A DNA stretch of 11,310 bases from DATEJJ01 sp039649115 (GTDB lineage Bacteria; Actinomycetota; Actinomycetes; Mycobacteriales; Micromonosporaceae): positions 1 to 11,310 of the forward strand of contig JBBWZQ010000163.1 of the NCBI GenBank assembly GCA_039649115.1, read 5' to 3'. The notes below the pieces were generated by a model. That model did no database searches and was not told the origin of the DNA. It saw only the letters and a program-made list of their open reading frames with translations. Position numbers and translations under genes: made by a program. How positions within the stretch are numbered: position 1 is the stretch's first letter; each line of letters begins with the position of its first letter. Of this stretch, positions 6,570 through 11,310 are shown in pieces.

Positions 6570-7579
6570 TCAGTAGGGTCGGGCTCGCCGGAGCCGGAGG
6601 CGAGCAGCCGGCGGAACGAGGCCAACCGGCGCGGGTCCGCACCACCGGCCGCCACCAGCGCGTCGAGCCCGCAGTACGTGTCGGTGCCGGTGTGGTCGCA
6701 CCCCGGCGGGCAGTTCACCGACGCCTGTACCAGATCGGGAAAGCCGTGCAGCAGGCTGTCGGCCGACACGTGCGCCAGCCCGAACGAGCGGATCCCGGGC
6801 GTGTCGATGATCCAGCCCTCGCCACCGGGCAGTGGCAGCGCCACCACGCTCGTCGAGGTGTGCCGCCCCTTGCCGACCGCGCTGACCACGCCGACCCGCC
6901 GGTCCGCATCTGGCACGAGCCGGTTGACGAGGGTGGACTTGCCGACGCCCGAGTGACCGATCATGACCGAGAGCCGGCCGGCGAGCCGCTCCCGCAGCGC
7001 CGCCAGGTCCCTGTCCGGGCGGCACAGCACGTAGGGCAGGTCGAGGACCGCGTAGTAGTCGAGGGTGGCGGCCGGGCTGGCGAGATCCGCCTTGGTCAGG
7101 CACAGCAGCGGGTCGATCTCGGCGTCGTACGCGGCGACCAGGCAGCGGTCGATGAAGCCGGTACGCGGTGGCGGGTCGGCCAGCGCGCTGACGATCACCA
7201 ACTGGTCGGCGTTGGCGACGACCACCCGCTCCACCCGGCCCTCGGGGGTGCTCTCGTCGTCGTCGGCGGTGCGCATGAGCACCGAGGTCCGCTCCTCGAT
7301 GCGCACGATGCGGGCCAGCGAACCGGGAGATCCCGACAGGTCTCCGACGATCGCCACCCGGTCACCGACCACCACCCCGCGGCGCCCCAGTTCCCGGGCG
7401 CGCATCGCGAGCAGCTGCCGGCCGCCCAGGTCGCACGTGTACCGGCCCCGGTCGACCGCCACCACGAAGCCCTCGGTGGCGTCCACGTGCCTGGGCCGGA
7501 TCCGGGTACGCGGGCGCGACGAGGGGCTCGGACGTACCCGTACGTCGTCCTCGTCGTACTCCCGGCGCTTAGCCGTCAG
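6566..7579 (-). CDS. rsgA: Ribosome small-subunit GTPase RsgA, apparent CTG start
   Basis: RsgA is a circularly permuted GTPase that checks late 30S ribosome assembly. From CTG 7579 it has 337 residues: an N-terminal basic/acidic stretch and OB-fold (about 1-110), G4 LTKAD (161-165), G1 GHSGVGKST (208-216), GRHT (238-241), G3 DTPG (259-262), and a zinc site C290, C294, H296, C303. Spacing in the zinc site differs by one residue on each side from the E. coli pattern as I recall it. The conserved actinobacterial N-terminus (KRREYDEDDVRVRP) is in frame, but between the in-frame TGA at 7588-7586 and the GTG at 7486 there is no ATG, GTG or TTG. A GTG 7486 start would give 306 residues and discard the conserved part. 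CTG at 7579 has a strong Shine-Dalgarno and overlaps the aroA stop by 11 bases. Confidence 0.93.
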   Translation of the reverse strand: MTAKRREYDEDDVRVRPSPSSRPRTRIRPRHVDATEGFVVAVDRGRYTCDLGGRQLLAMRARELGRRGVVVGDRVAIVGDLSGSPGSLARIVRIEERTSVLMRTADDDESTPEGRVERVVVANADQLVIVSALADPPPRTGFIDRCLVAAYDAEIDPLLCLTKADLASPAATLDYYAVLDLPYVLCRPDRDLAALRERLAGRLSVMIGHSGVGKSTLVNRLVPDADRRVGVVSAVGKGRHTSTSVVALPLPGGEGWIIDTPGIRSFGLAHVSADSLLHGFPDLVQASVNCPPGCDHTGTDTYCGLDALVAAGGADPRRLASFRRLLASGSGEPDPTE

Positions 7580-8870
7580 CCGCGCTCACCCCCGATACGC
7601 CCGCCATCGCCTCCCATAGTGCCGGGAAGTCCGGCATCGTCTTGGACGTACACGCGACGTCGGAGAGTTGCACGTCCGGCACGACCAGCCCGAGTACCGC
7701 GGCGGCGTGCGCCATCCGGTGGTCGTCGTACGTCTCGAACCGCCCACCGTGCAGCGGCTTGGGGTCGATCGCGAGCCCGTCGTCCAGCTCCGTGACGGCC
7801 GCACCCAGCGCGGTCAGCTCCCGGGTCAGCGCCGCGAGCCGGTCGGTCTCGTGGCCGCGCACGTGCCCGATGCCGGTCAGCCGGGACGGCGATTCGGCCA
7901 GCGCGGCCAGCGCGGCGAGCACCATGACCAGCTCGCTGACCTCGGCGAGGTCCGCGGTCAGGCCGTGCACCACGCCGGTGCCCCGGACGCGCAGACCGTC
8001 GGTGGTCAGCGTGCAGGCGCCGCCCATCTCGGTCAGCAGCGCGCGCAGCTGGTCGCCGGGCTGCGTGGTGCCCCGCGGCCACCCCGGTATGCGCACCTCG
8101 CCACCGGTCACCAGGGCCGCCGCCAGGAAGGGTGCGGCACCGGACAGGTCGGGCTCGATGTCCCAGCCCCGGCCGGACAGCCGCCCCGGCTGCACGGTCC
8201 ACACGTCCGCCGCCTGGTCGTCCACTGCCGCCCCGGCGGCGCGCAGCATCCGTACCGTCATCCGCAGGTGTGGCGCGCTGGGCACCCGCGGGCCCACGTG
8301 CCGCACCACGATGCCCCGCTCGTACGCCGGTGCGGCGAGCAGCAGCCCGGAGACGAGCTGGCTGGACGCGGAGGCGTCGATGGTGACCTCGCCACCCTGC
8401 ACCGCTCCGGAGCCGTGCACGGTCAGCGGCAGCCCGCCGGAGTCCGCCGAGTCGATGCGTACCCCCGCCGAGCGCAGCGCGTCGAGCAGCGGGCCGAGCG
8501 GGCGCTGCCGGGCGCGGGGGTCGCCGTCGAAGGTGACCGGGCCGCGGGCGAGCCCCGCCACGGGCGGCAGGAAGCGCATCACGGTGCCGGCGAGACCGAC
8601 GTCCACCGCGGCCGGGCCGGCCAGGGCCCGGGGGCGCACCACCCACCGACCATCGTCCTGAGTGGACACATGGGTGCCCATCGCGCGCAGGCCCGCCGCC
8701 ATCAGCTCGGTGTCCCGCGCGCGCAGCGGCTTGGCCAGGGTGGACGGCCCCGCCGCGATCGTGGCGAGCACCAGCGCCCGCGCGGTCATCGACTTCGACC
8801 CGGGCAGGCGGACGGTGGCGTGGACCGGGCCGGTCGCGGTCGGCGCGGTCCAGGGCATGACGTTCGGCAC
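7569..8870 (-). CDS. aroA: 3-phosphoshikimate 1-carboxyvinyltransferase (EPSP synthase)
   Basis: This cytoplasmic enzyme transfers enolpyruvate from PEP to shikimate 3-phosphate, the sixth step of the shikimate pathway. At 433 residues it is of normal length. Motifs in order: LPGSKSMTARAL (22-33), DVGLAGTVMRFLPPVA (90-105, the LGNAGT region), DGDPRARQRPLGPLLDAL (115-132), ASASSQLVSGLLLAAP (166-181), AEVSELVMVLAALAAL (312-327, region of the catalytic acidic residue), GHETDRLAAL (339-348), DDHRMAHA (383-390) and SKTMPDFP (411-418). GTG 8870 has CAGACT 6 bases before it, a weak leaderless -10. ATG 8858 is in frame and equally possible by homology. It is followed by the overlapping rsgA and is divergent from the SRAP gene. 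Confidence 0.96.
   Translation of the reverse strand: MPNVMPWTAPTATGPVHATVRLPGSKSMTARALVLATIAAGPSTLAKPLRARDTELMAAGLRAMGTHVSTQDDGRWVVRPRALAGPAAVDVGLAGTVMRFLPPVAGLARGPVTFDGDPRARQRPLGPLLDALRSAGVRIDSADSGGLPLTVHGSGAVQGGEVTIDASASSQLVSGLLLAAPAYERGIVVRHVGPRVPSAPHLRMTVRMLRAAGAAVDDQAADVWTVQPGRLSGRGWDIEPDLSGAAPFLAAALVTGGEVRIPGWPRGTTQPGDQLRALLTEMGGACTLTTDGLRVRGTGVVHGLTADLAEVSELVMVLAALAALAESPSRLTGIGHVRGHETDRLAALTRELTALGAAVTELDDGLAIDPKPLHGGRFETYDDHRMAHAAAVLGLVVPDVQLSDVACTSKTMPDFPALWEAMAGVSGVSAADG
7586..7593 (-). promoter_or_regulatory. Strong Shine-Dalgarno for the CTG start of rsgA
   Basis: GGGGGTGA on the minus strand matches AGGAGGTGA of the 16S anti-SD complement with one mismatch in eight bases and ends 6 bases before CTG 7579. 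It lies inside the last codons of aroA. No comparable site precedes GTG 7486. This decides the start in favour of the conserved N-terminus. Confidence 0.6.
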
Positions 8871-8966
8871 GGGTACAGTCTGCCGGTTCGGCGATCGTCG
8901 ATCCGGTGGCTCTCGGTGTACGGGATGAGCGTGACCGGCCGCCCCACCCTGAGCCGGTTGACGCGC

Positions 8967-8972
8967 TACCGT
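8967..8972 (+). promoter_or_regulatory. Candidate -10 (TACCGT) before SRAP gene
   Basis: TACCGT lies 8 bases before the ATG at 8981, with no clear Shine-Dalgarno in between, so a leaderless or nearly leaderless transcript is possible. TTGACG starting at 8958 is too close to this hexamer to be its -35. The 110-base gap is shared with aroA on the other strand. Confidence 0.3.
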
Positions 8973-8980
8973 GAGCAGCT

Positions 8981-9784
8981 ATGTGCGGTCGGTATGCGAC
9001 CACCCGGAGCACGACCGATCTGGCCGCGCTCTTCGACGCCGTGGACGAGACCGGCGATGCGCTCGGGCCGGACTACAACGTCGCGCCGACCGACCCGGTA
9101 CCCGTCGTGCGGGTCACGTCGGCCGGCCACCGCGCGGTCAGCGTGGCCCGGTGGGGCCTCGTCCCGGCGTGGGCCAAGGATCCGCGGGGCGGAGCGCGGA
9201 TGATCAACGCACGGGCGGAGCGGGTGGCGGACGCTCCCGCGTTCGCCCGCTCCTTCGCCCGGCGCCGCTGCCTGGTGCCGGCCGACGGCTGGTACGAGTG
9301 GCGGGCCCCCGCGGAGGATCGAGGCAAGCAGGACGGTCGAGGCAAGCAGGTCGTTCGAGGCAAGCAGGTCGGTCGAGGCAGGAAGCAGGCGTACTTCATG
9401 ACGCCGCGCGACGGCGCCGTCCTCGCGCTCGCCGGGCTCTGGGCGGTCTGGGGCAGCGGACCGGACCGGCTGATCACCTGCAGCATCGTCACGACGGCGG
9501 CGCTCGGCGAGCTGGCCGCGGTGCACGACCGGATGCCACTGGCCCTGCCCCCGGTGCGATGGTCCGAATGGCTGACCGGCACGGCCGGCGCGGACCGCCT
9601 GCTGGCCCCGCCGCCCGACGAGGTGCTCGCGGGACTGGAGATCCGGCCGGTCGGTCCGGCGGTCGGCGACGTCCGTAACGACGGCCCCGGTCTTATCGAA
9701 TTGGTATCAAACTTCGACGATCAAATGTCTATGACACTTTCTGGCCGACAGGACCCGGAGCCGACAGATCTCACGTTGTTTTGA
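8981..9784 (+). CDS. SRAP (YedK/HMCES-type) abasic-site DNA-protein crosslinking protein
   Basis: SRAP proteins protect abasic sites in single-stranded DNA by forming a thiazolidine crosslink through the N-terminal cysteine exposed after Met removal. This 267-residue product has the full active site: MCGRYA with C2, YNVAPT with N33, WYEW with E106 and HDRMP with H182, plus ARWGLVPAWAKD, MINARAE and VRNDGP. Two oddities stand out. A basic Arg/Lys/Gln/Gly insertion (about 113-136), encoded by an 18-bp repeat, follows the active-site Glu. After VRNDGPGLIE a tail (about 241-267) is written in unusually AT-rich codons, contains QMSMTL and ends in DLTLF, similar to bacterial clamp-binding peptides. 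Mycobacterium tuberculosis also keeps an SRAP gene divergent from aroA (from memory). ATG 8981 is fixed by the need for Met-Cys. Confidence 0.95.
   Translation: MCGRYATTRSTTDLAALFDAVDETGDALGPDYNVAPTDPVPVVRVTSAGHRAVSVARWGLVPAWAKDPRGGARMINARAERVADAPAFARSFARRRCLVPADGWYEWRAPAEDRGKQDGRGKQVVRGKQVGRGRKQAYFMTPRDGAVLALAGLWAVWGSGPDRLITCSIVTTAALGELAAVHDRMPLALPPVRWSEWLTGTAGADRLLAPPPDEVLAGLEIRPVGPAVGDVRNDGPGLIELVSNFDDQMSMTLSGRQDPEPTDLTLF
9319..9389 (+). repeat. In-frame 18-bp tandem repeat inside the SRAP gene
   Basis: Three full copies of TCGAGGCAAGCAGGTCGG-like units (9319-9336, 9337-9354, 9355-9372; they differ at one or two bases) and a fourth degenerate copy from 9373. Being a multiple of three it keeps the frame and adds repeated RGKQ hexads to the protein directly after the WYEW active-site strand. 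Confidence 0.85.
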
Positions 9785-9870
9785 GTGGATACGGCGGGTT
9801 GGTGTGCCGAATTTGTGAGTCATCTCTGTAAAGACTCTTGTACTGCCTCCCCTTTATGCGATAGAACACA
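9691..9870. other. AT-rich island covering SRAP 3' end and whiB upstream region
   Basis: By hand count, bases 9691-9750 contain 24 G or C of 60 (40 percent) and 9781-9870 contain 43 of 90 (48 percent), against roughly 73 percent around. It includes a spaced dyad (TCGAA at 9696-9700, TTCGA at 9713-9717). Outside the SRAP gene TTGTAC (9838-9843) is followed 18 bases on by TAGAAC (9862-9867), a possible whiB promoter. The island may be the regulatory DNA of whiB extending into the SRAP coding end. Confidence 0.5.
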
Positions 9871-9927
9871 GCGCCGGACGCGCCGCACGCGACGATCGCG
9901 AGTGGCTGGATTCGTCCGACCCCACGG

Positions 9928-9935
9928 GGGAGGTG
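9928..9935 (+). promoter_or_regulatory. Ribosome binding site deciding the whiB start
   Basis: GGGAGGTG ends 5 bases before ATG 9941 and is the best Shine-Dalgarno in the right half of the window. It rules out the far upstream in-frame start at 9785, whose extra residues look like translated leader rather than protein. Confidence 0.75.
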
Positions 9936-9940
9936 GGTGG

Positions 9941-10384
9941 ATGACACGGGCGCGTATGCCACGCCCGCATGAAGTTGCTGCCGCACGACGGGACCCGCGC
10001 TTGCTGCGGGCCTTCAGCGAGCGGCAGGAGGACGCTGCCTGGCGGACGAGGGGCGTGTGCCAGAGCGTCGACCCGGAGACCTTCTTTCCGGCGCCCAGCG
10101 AGCCGGCCGACGCCGCCGTCGCGCTGTGCCGCACGTGCGATGTGCAGGGGGCCTGCCTCGCCTGGGCGCTGGAGGTCGGTGACTGTCACGGGGTCTGGGG
10201 TGCGACCACACCTCGGGAGCGCCGCGCCATGCTCGTCGCCTGGCGCGCCGAGCGCCAGGGGATGTCGGCGGCCCAGGCGGGGTTCCCGCCCGAGCGGATC
10301 GCGGCGCTGATTCCCGAGCAGCGGCGCCGCCTGCCGCTTCTCAACGATCGCTGCGTCGATCTGCGGGACCGGGTGGCATCCTGA
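9941..10384 (+). CDS. WhiB-family iron-sulfur transcription regulator
   Basis: WhiB-like proteins bind a [4Fe-4S] cluster and usually act with the principal sigma factor in development, redox or stress control; they are confined to actinobacteria and their phages. This 147-residue product has the four cluster cysteines C40, C63, C66 and C72 (C-x2-C-x5-C in LCRTCDVQGACLAW), the DPETFFP stretch and the tight turn GVWGATTPRERR (84-95). Two further cysteines (C82, C138) are not part of the signature. It is longer than small WhiB1-type proteins, with about 30 residues before the core and an Arg-rich C-terminal tail after 100, so I do not name a subclass. It precedes the hydrolase gene by 4 bases and probably shares its transcript. 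Confidence 0.93.
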   Translation: MTRARMPRPHEVAAARRDPRLLRAFSERQEDAAWRTRGVCQSVDPETFFPAPSEPADAAVALCRTCDVQGACLAWALEVGDCHGVWGATTPRERRAMLVAWRAERQGMSAAQAGFPPERIAALIPEQRRRLPLLNDRCVDLRDRVAS

Positions 10385-10388
10385 GGGC

Positions 10389-10961
10389 GTGTCAACTGCG
10401 GCAGAGGTCGAGCTGGAGGTACCGGCCAGAGCGGTGAGCCTGCTGGTGCTCGGGCACGGTGCGGGGGGCGGCGTGACGGCTCCCGACCTGTCCGCGGTAC
10501 GGGCGGCGGCCCTGGCCGCGCGCGTCGCGGTGGCGCGGGTGACCCAGCCGTACCGGCTCGCCGGTCGCCGGGCCCCGCCGGCCGCGCCGCGGCTGGACGA
10601 GGCGTGGGTCGCGGCCTGTGCCGGCCTGCCTCAGGTCGGGCCGTTGATCGTCGGCGGCCGGTCCAGCGGCGCCCGGGTGGCCTGCCGCACGGCGGCGATC
10701 GTCGGTGCGGTGGGCATCGTCGCGCTGGCCTTCCCGCTGCACCCACCGGGCCGGGCCGACCGCAGCCGGGCGGACGAGCTGGCCACCGGCCTGCCGACGC
10801 TCGTCGTCAACGGCGACCGGGACCCGTTCGGGGTACCCGAGCCGGCACCCGGCGTCGACGTGCGGGTACGCCCGGGGGAGCGGCACGATCTGCGCCGCGA
10901 TCCGGCCGCGATCGGGGAGATCGTCGTCGAGTGGCTGCGCGGGCACGGCTGGGCCGGGTGA
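10389..10961 (+). CDS. Small alpha/beta hydrolase (KANL3/Tex30-like)
   Basis: This 190-residue cytoplasmic protein has the short alpha/beta hydrolase plan: oxyanion loop LVLGHGAGGG (19-28), nucleophile elbow GGRSSGARVA with S92, acidic residue in VVNGDRDPFG (probably D145) and catalytic His in PGERHDLR (H166). The elbow and DPFG motif match the KANL3/Tex30 or dienelactone-hydrolase-like group; the substrate is unknown. The GTG at 10389 is 4 bases after the whiB stop, and the GAGGG just before it is too close to be ideal, so reading may depend on coupling to whiB. A start further in, near GTG 10435, would cut into the first beta strand. Probable last gene of the whiB operon; strong inverted repeats follow 40 bases after its stop. 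Confidence 0.85.
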   Translation: MSTAAEVELEVPARAVSLLVLGHGAGGGVTAPDLSAVRAAALAARVAVARVTQPYRLAGRRAPPAAPRLDEAWVAACAGLPQVGPLIVGGRSSGARVACRTAAIVGAVGIVALAFPLHPPGRADRSRADELATGLPTLVVNGDRDPFGVPEPAPGVDVRVRPGERHDLRRDPAAIGEIVVEWLRGHGWAG

Positions 10962-11000
10962 GCGCGCCGTCACCGGGTGTGCGGCAGAGTCGTTGGAGCA

Positions 11001-11035
11001 GTCGTACCCCACACCCCGGATCTTCGGGGTACGAC
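11001..11035 (+). terminator. Inverted repeat, likely terminator of the whiB-hydrolase operon
   Basis: GTCGTACCCC (11001-11010) and GGGGTACGAC (11026-11035) are perfect 10-bp arms with a 15-base loop, 40 bases after the hydrolase stop. There is no T-run, which is common for actinobacterial terminators. Within it a shorter alternative hairpin, ACCCCG/CGGGGT (11013-11018 and 11025-11030), uses part of the same right arm. Confidence 0.55.
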
Positions 11036-11055
11036 CGGAGCCTCCCAGGCCCTTC

Positions 11056-11102
11056 CTGGTCCCGGCGGCGTGGGCAATCCGGCTCCGCGCCGCCGGGATC
11101 AG
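11056..11102. terminator. Second long GC-rich inverted repeat
   Basis: CTGGTCCCGGCGGCG (11056-11070) pairs with CGCCGCCGGGATCAG (11088-11102): 14 Watson-Crick pairs and one G-T, with a 17-base loop. Almost symmetric, it could stop transcription from either side or be a mobile palindromic repeat. Confidence 0.5.
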
Positions 11103-11121
11103 CGATCCCCACCGGATCAGC

Positions 11122-11239
11122 AGCGCCGGGAACGCAGCCGGAGCCGGGTTTTGGCAGAGGCGAGCACGGCCAGGATCGGTAGCGCCGGGAACGCAGCCGG
11201 AGCCGGGTTTTGGCGGAGGCGAGCACGGCCAAGATCGGT
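11122..11239. repeat. 59-bp direct tandem repeat, two copies
   Basis: Copies at 11122-11180 and 11181-11239 differ at two positions. Each contains AGCCGGGTTTTGGC and CGAGCACGGCC. The unit is not a multiple of three and lies outside any gene. A decayed third start (AGAGCCGGAATGC) may follow at 11240. Confidence 0.85.
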
Positions 11240-11310
11240 AGAGCCGGAATGCCCGGGCCACCTTGCGATGTTGCACCCCGCGGAGGCTTTGCCAACAGCG
11301 GGGCCGCAGC

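Larger units (their letters stand above)
10962..11310. other. Gene-free, repeat- and hairpin-rich region
   Basis: No convincing gene is seen in these 349 bases. A minus-strand reading from ATG 11295 runs straight through the tandem repeat and into the hydrolase, so I treat it as spurious. The region holds two long inverted repeats (11001-11035, 11056-11102), a small GGGATC/GATCCC dyad (11095-11109), the 59-bp tandem repeat and a weak CCCCGC/GCGGGG dyad (11276-11303). Confidence 0.7.

Noticed and set aside
7486..7488. GTG as the rsgA start
   Set aside because: It would remove the conserved KRREYDEDDVRVRP N-terminus and has no Shine-Dalgarno comparable to the one before CTG 7579.
9696..9717. 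TCGAA...TTCGA as an SOS (LexA) box near the SRAP gene
   Set aside because: The half-sites are 12 bases apart; the actinobacterial box needs TCGAAC-N4-GTTCGA. It also lies at the gene's end, not upstream of it.
9785..9940. N-terminal extension of WhiB beginning directly after the SRAP stop
   Set aside because: The residues do not resemble WhiB proteins, the DNA is AT-rich leader, and a strong Shine-Dalgarno precedes ATG 9941.
11122..11239. CRISPR array
   Set aside because: The 59-bp units are directly abutted with no unique spacers, and there are only two copies.
10807..11295. Minus-strand reading frame through the last 490 bases
   Set aside because: It runs through the 59-bp tandem repeat and antisense to the hydrolase, with no recognisable domain or ribosome binding site.

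Overview
The window is very GC-rich (my estimate is about 73 percent). Gene content, GTG starts and protein types (WhiB, SRAP next to aroA, aroA-rsgA, hisN, NarL-type two-component systems) point to a high-GC actinobacterium. Protein style suggests Micromonosporaceae, but that family assignment is inference. From memory, the block SRAP / aroA / rsgA with a whiB and hisN nearby matches the neighbourhood found next to sigH/sigR-rshA/rsrA in Mycobacterium and Streptomyces. The sigma factor and its anti-sigma factor are not in this window.

Left part (1-4019), signalling. On the minus strand a tightly overlapping operon runs off the left edge: a membrane NarL-type histidine kinase (1160-2308), a second membrane protein built like a kinase but lacking recognisable ATP-binding boxes (43-1167), and the first 15 codons of a response regulator (1-46, partial). 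A divergent orphan gene of unknown function, possibly PH-like (2585-3364), follows. A second NarL/LuxR-type response regulator (3390-4019, minus) has glycine where the phosphoacceptor aspartate should be.

Middle (4187-6527). A DMT-type membrane transporter (minus) lies directly behind hisN (histidinol-phosphatase, minus). hisN and a divergent DUF2087 regulator-like gene (plus) share a 62-base gap, and each has a TANNNT hexamer exactly 7 bases before its ATG, the layout of leaderless transcripts.

Housekeeping block (6566-9784). aroA and rsgA are overlapping on the minus strand. The conserved N-terminus of RsgA is readable only from a CTG codon that has a strong Shine-Dalgarno. Divergent from aroA is an SRAP/HMCES/YedK-type abasic-site DNA-protein crosslinking protein. 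It has an in-frame 18-bp repeat expansion next to the active site and an unusual AT-rich C-terminal tail ending in DLTLF, which resembles a bacterial sliding-clamp binding motif.

Right part (9785-11310). A WhiB-family iron-sulfur regulator with a strong ribosome binding site is followed after 4 bases by a small alpha/beta hydrolase. The last 349 bases show no convincing gene. They hold two long inverted repeats (likely terminator structures) and two copies of a 59-bp tandem repeat.

The most notable points are the SRAP tail, the apparent CTG start of rsgA, the regulator without its phosphorylation site, the pseudokinase-like partner, and the repeat-filled junction where the DUF2087 gene sits between rsgA and hisN.
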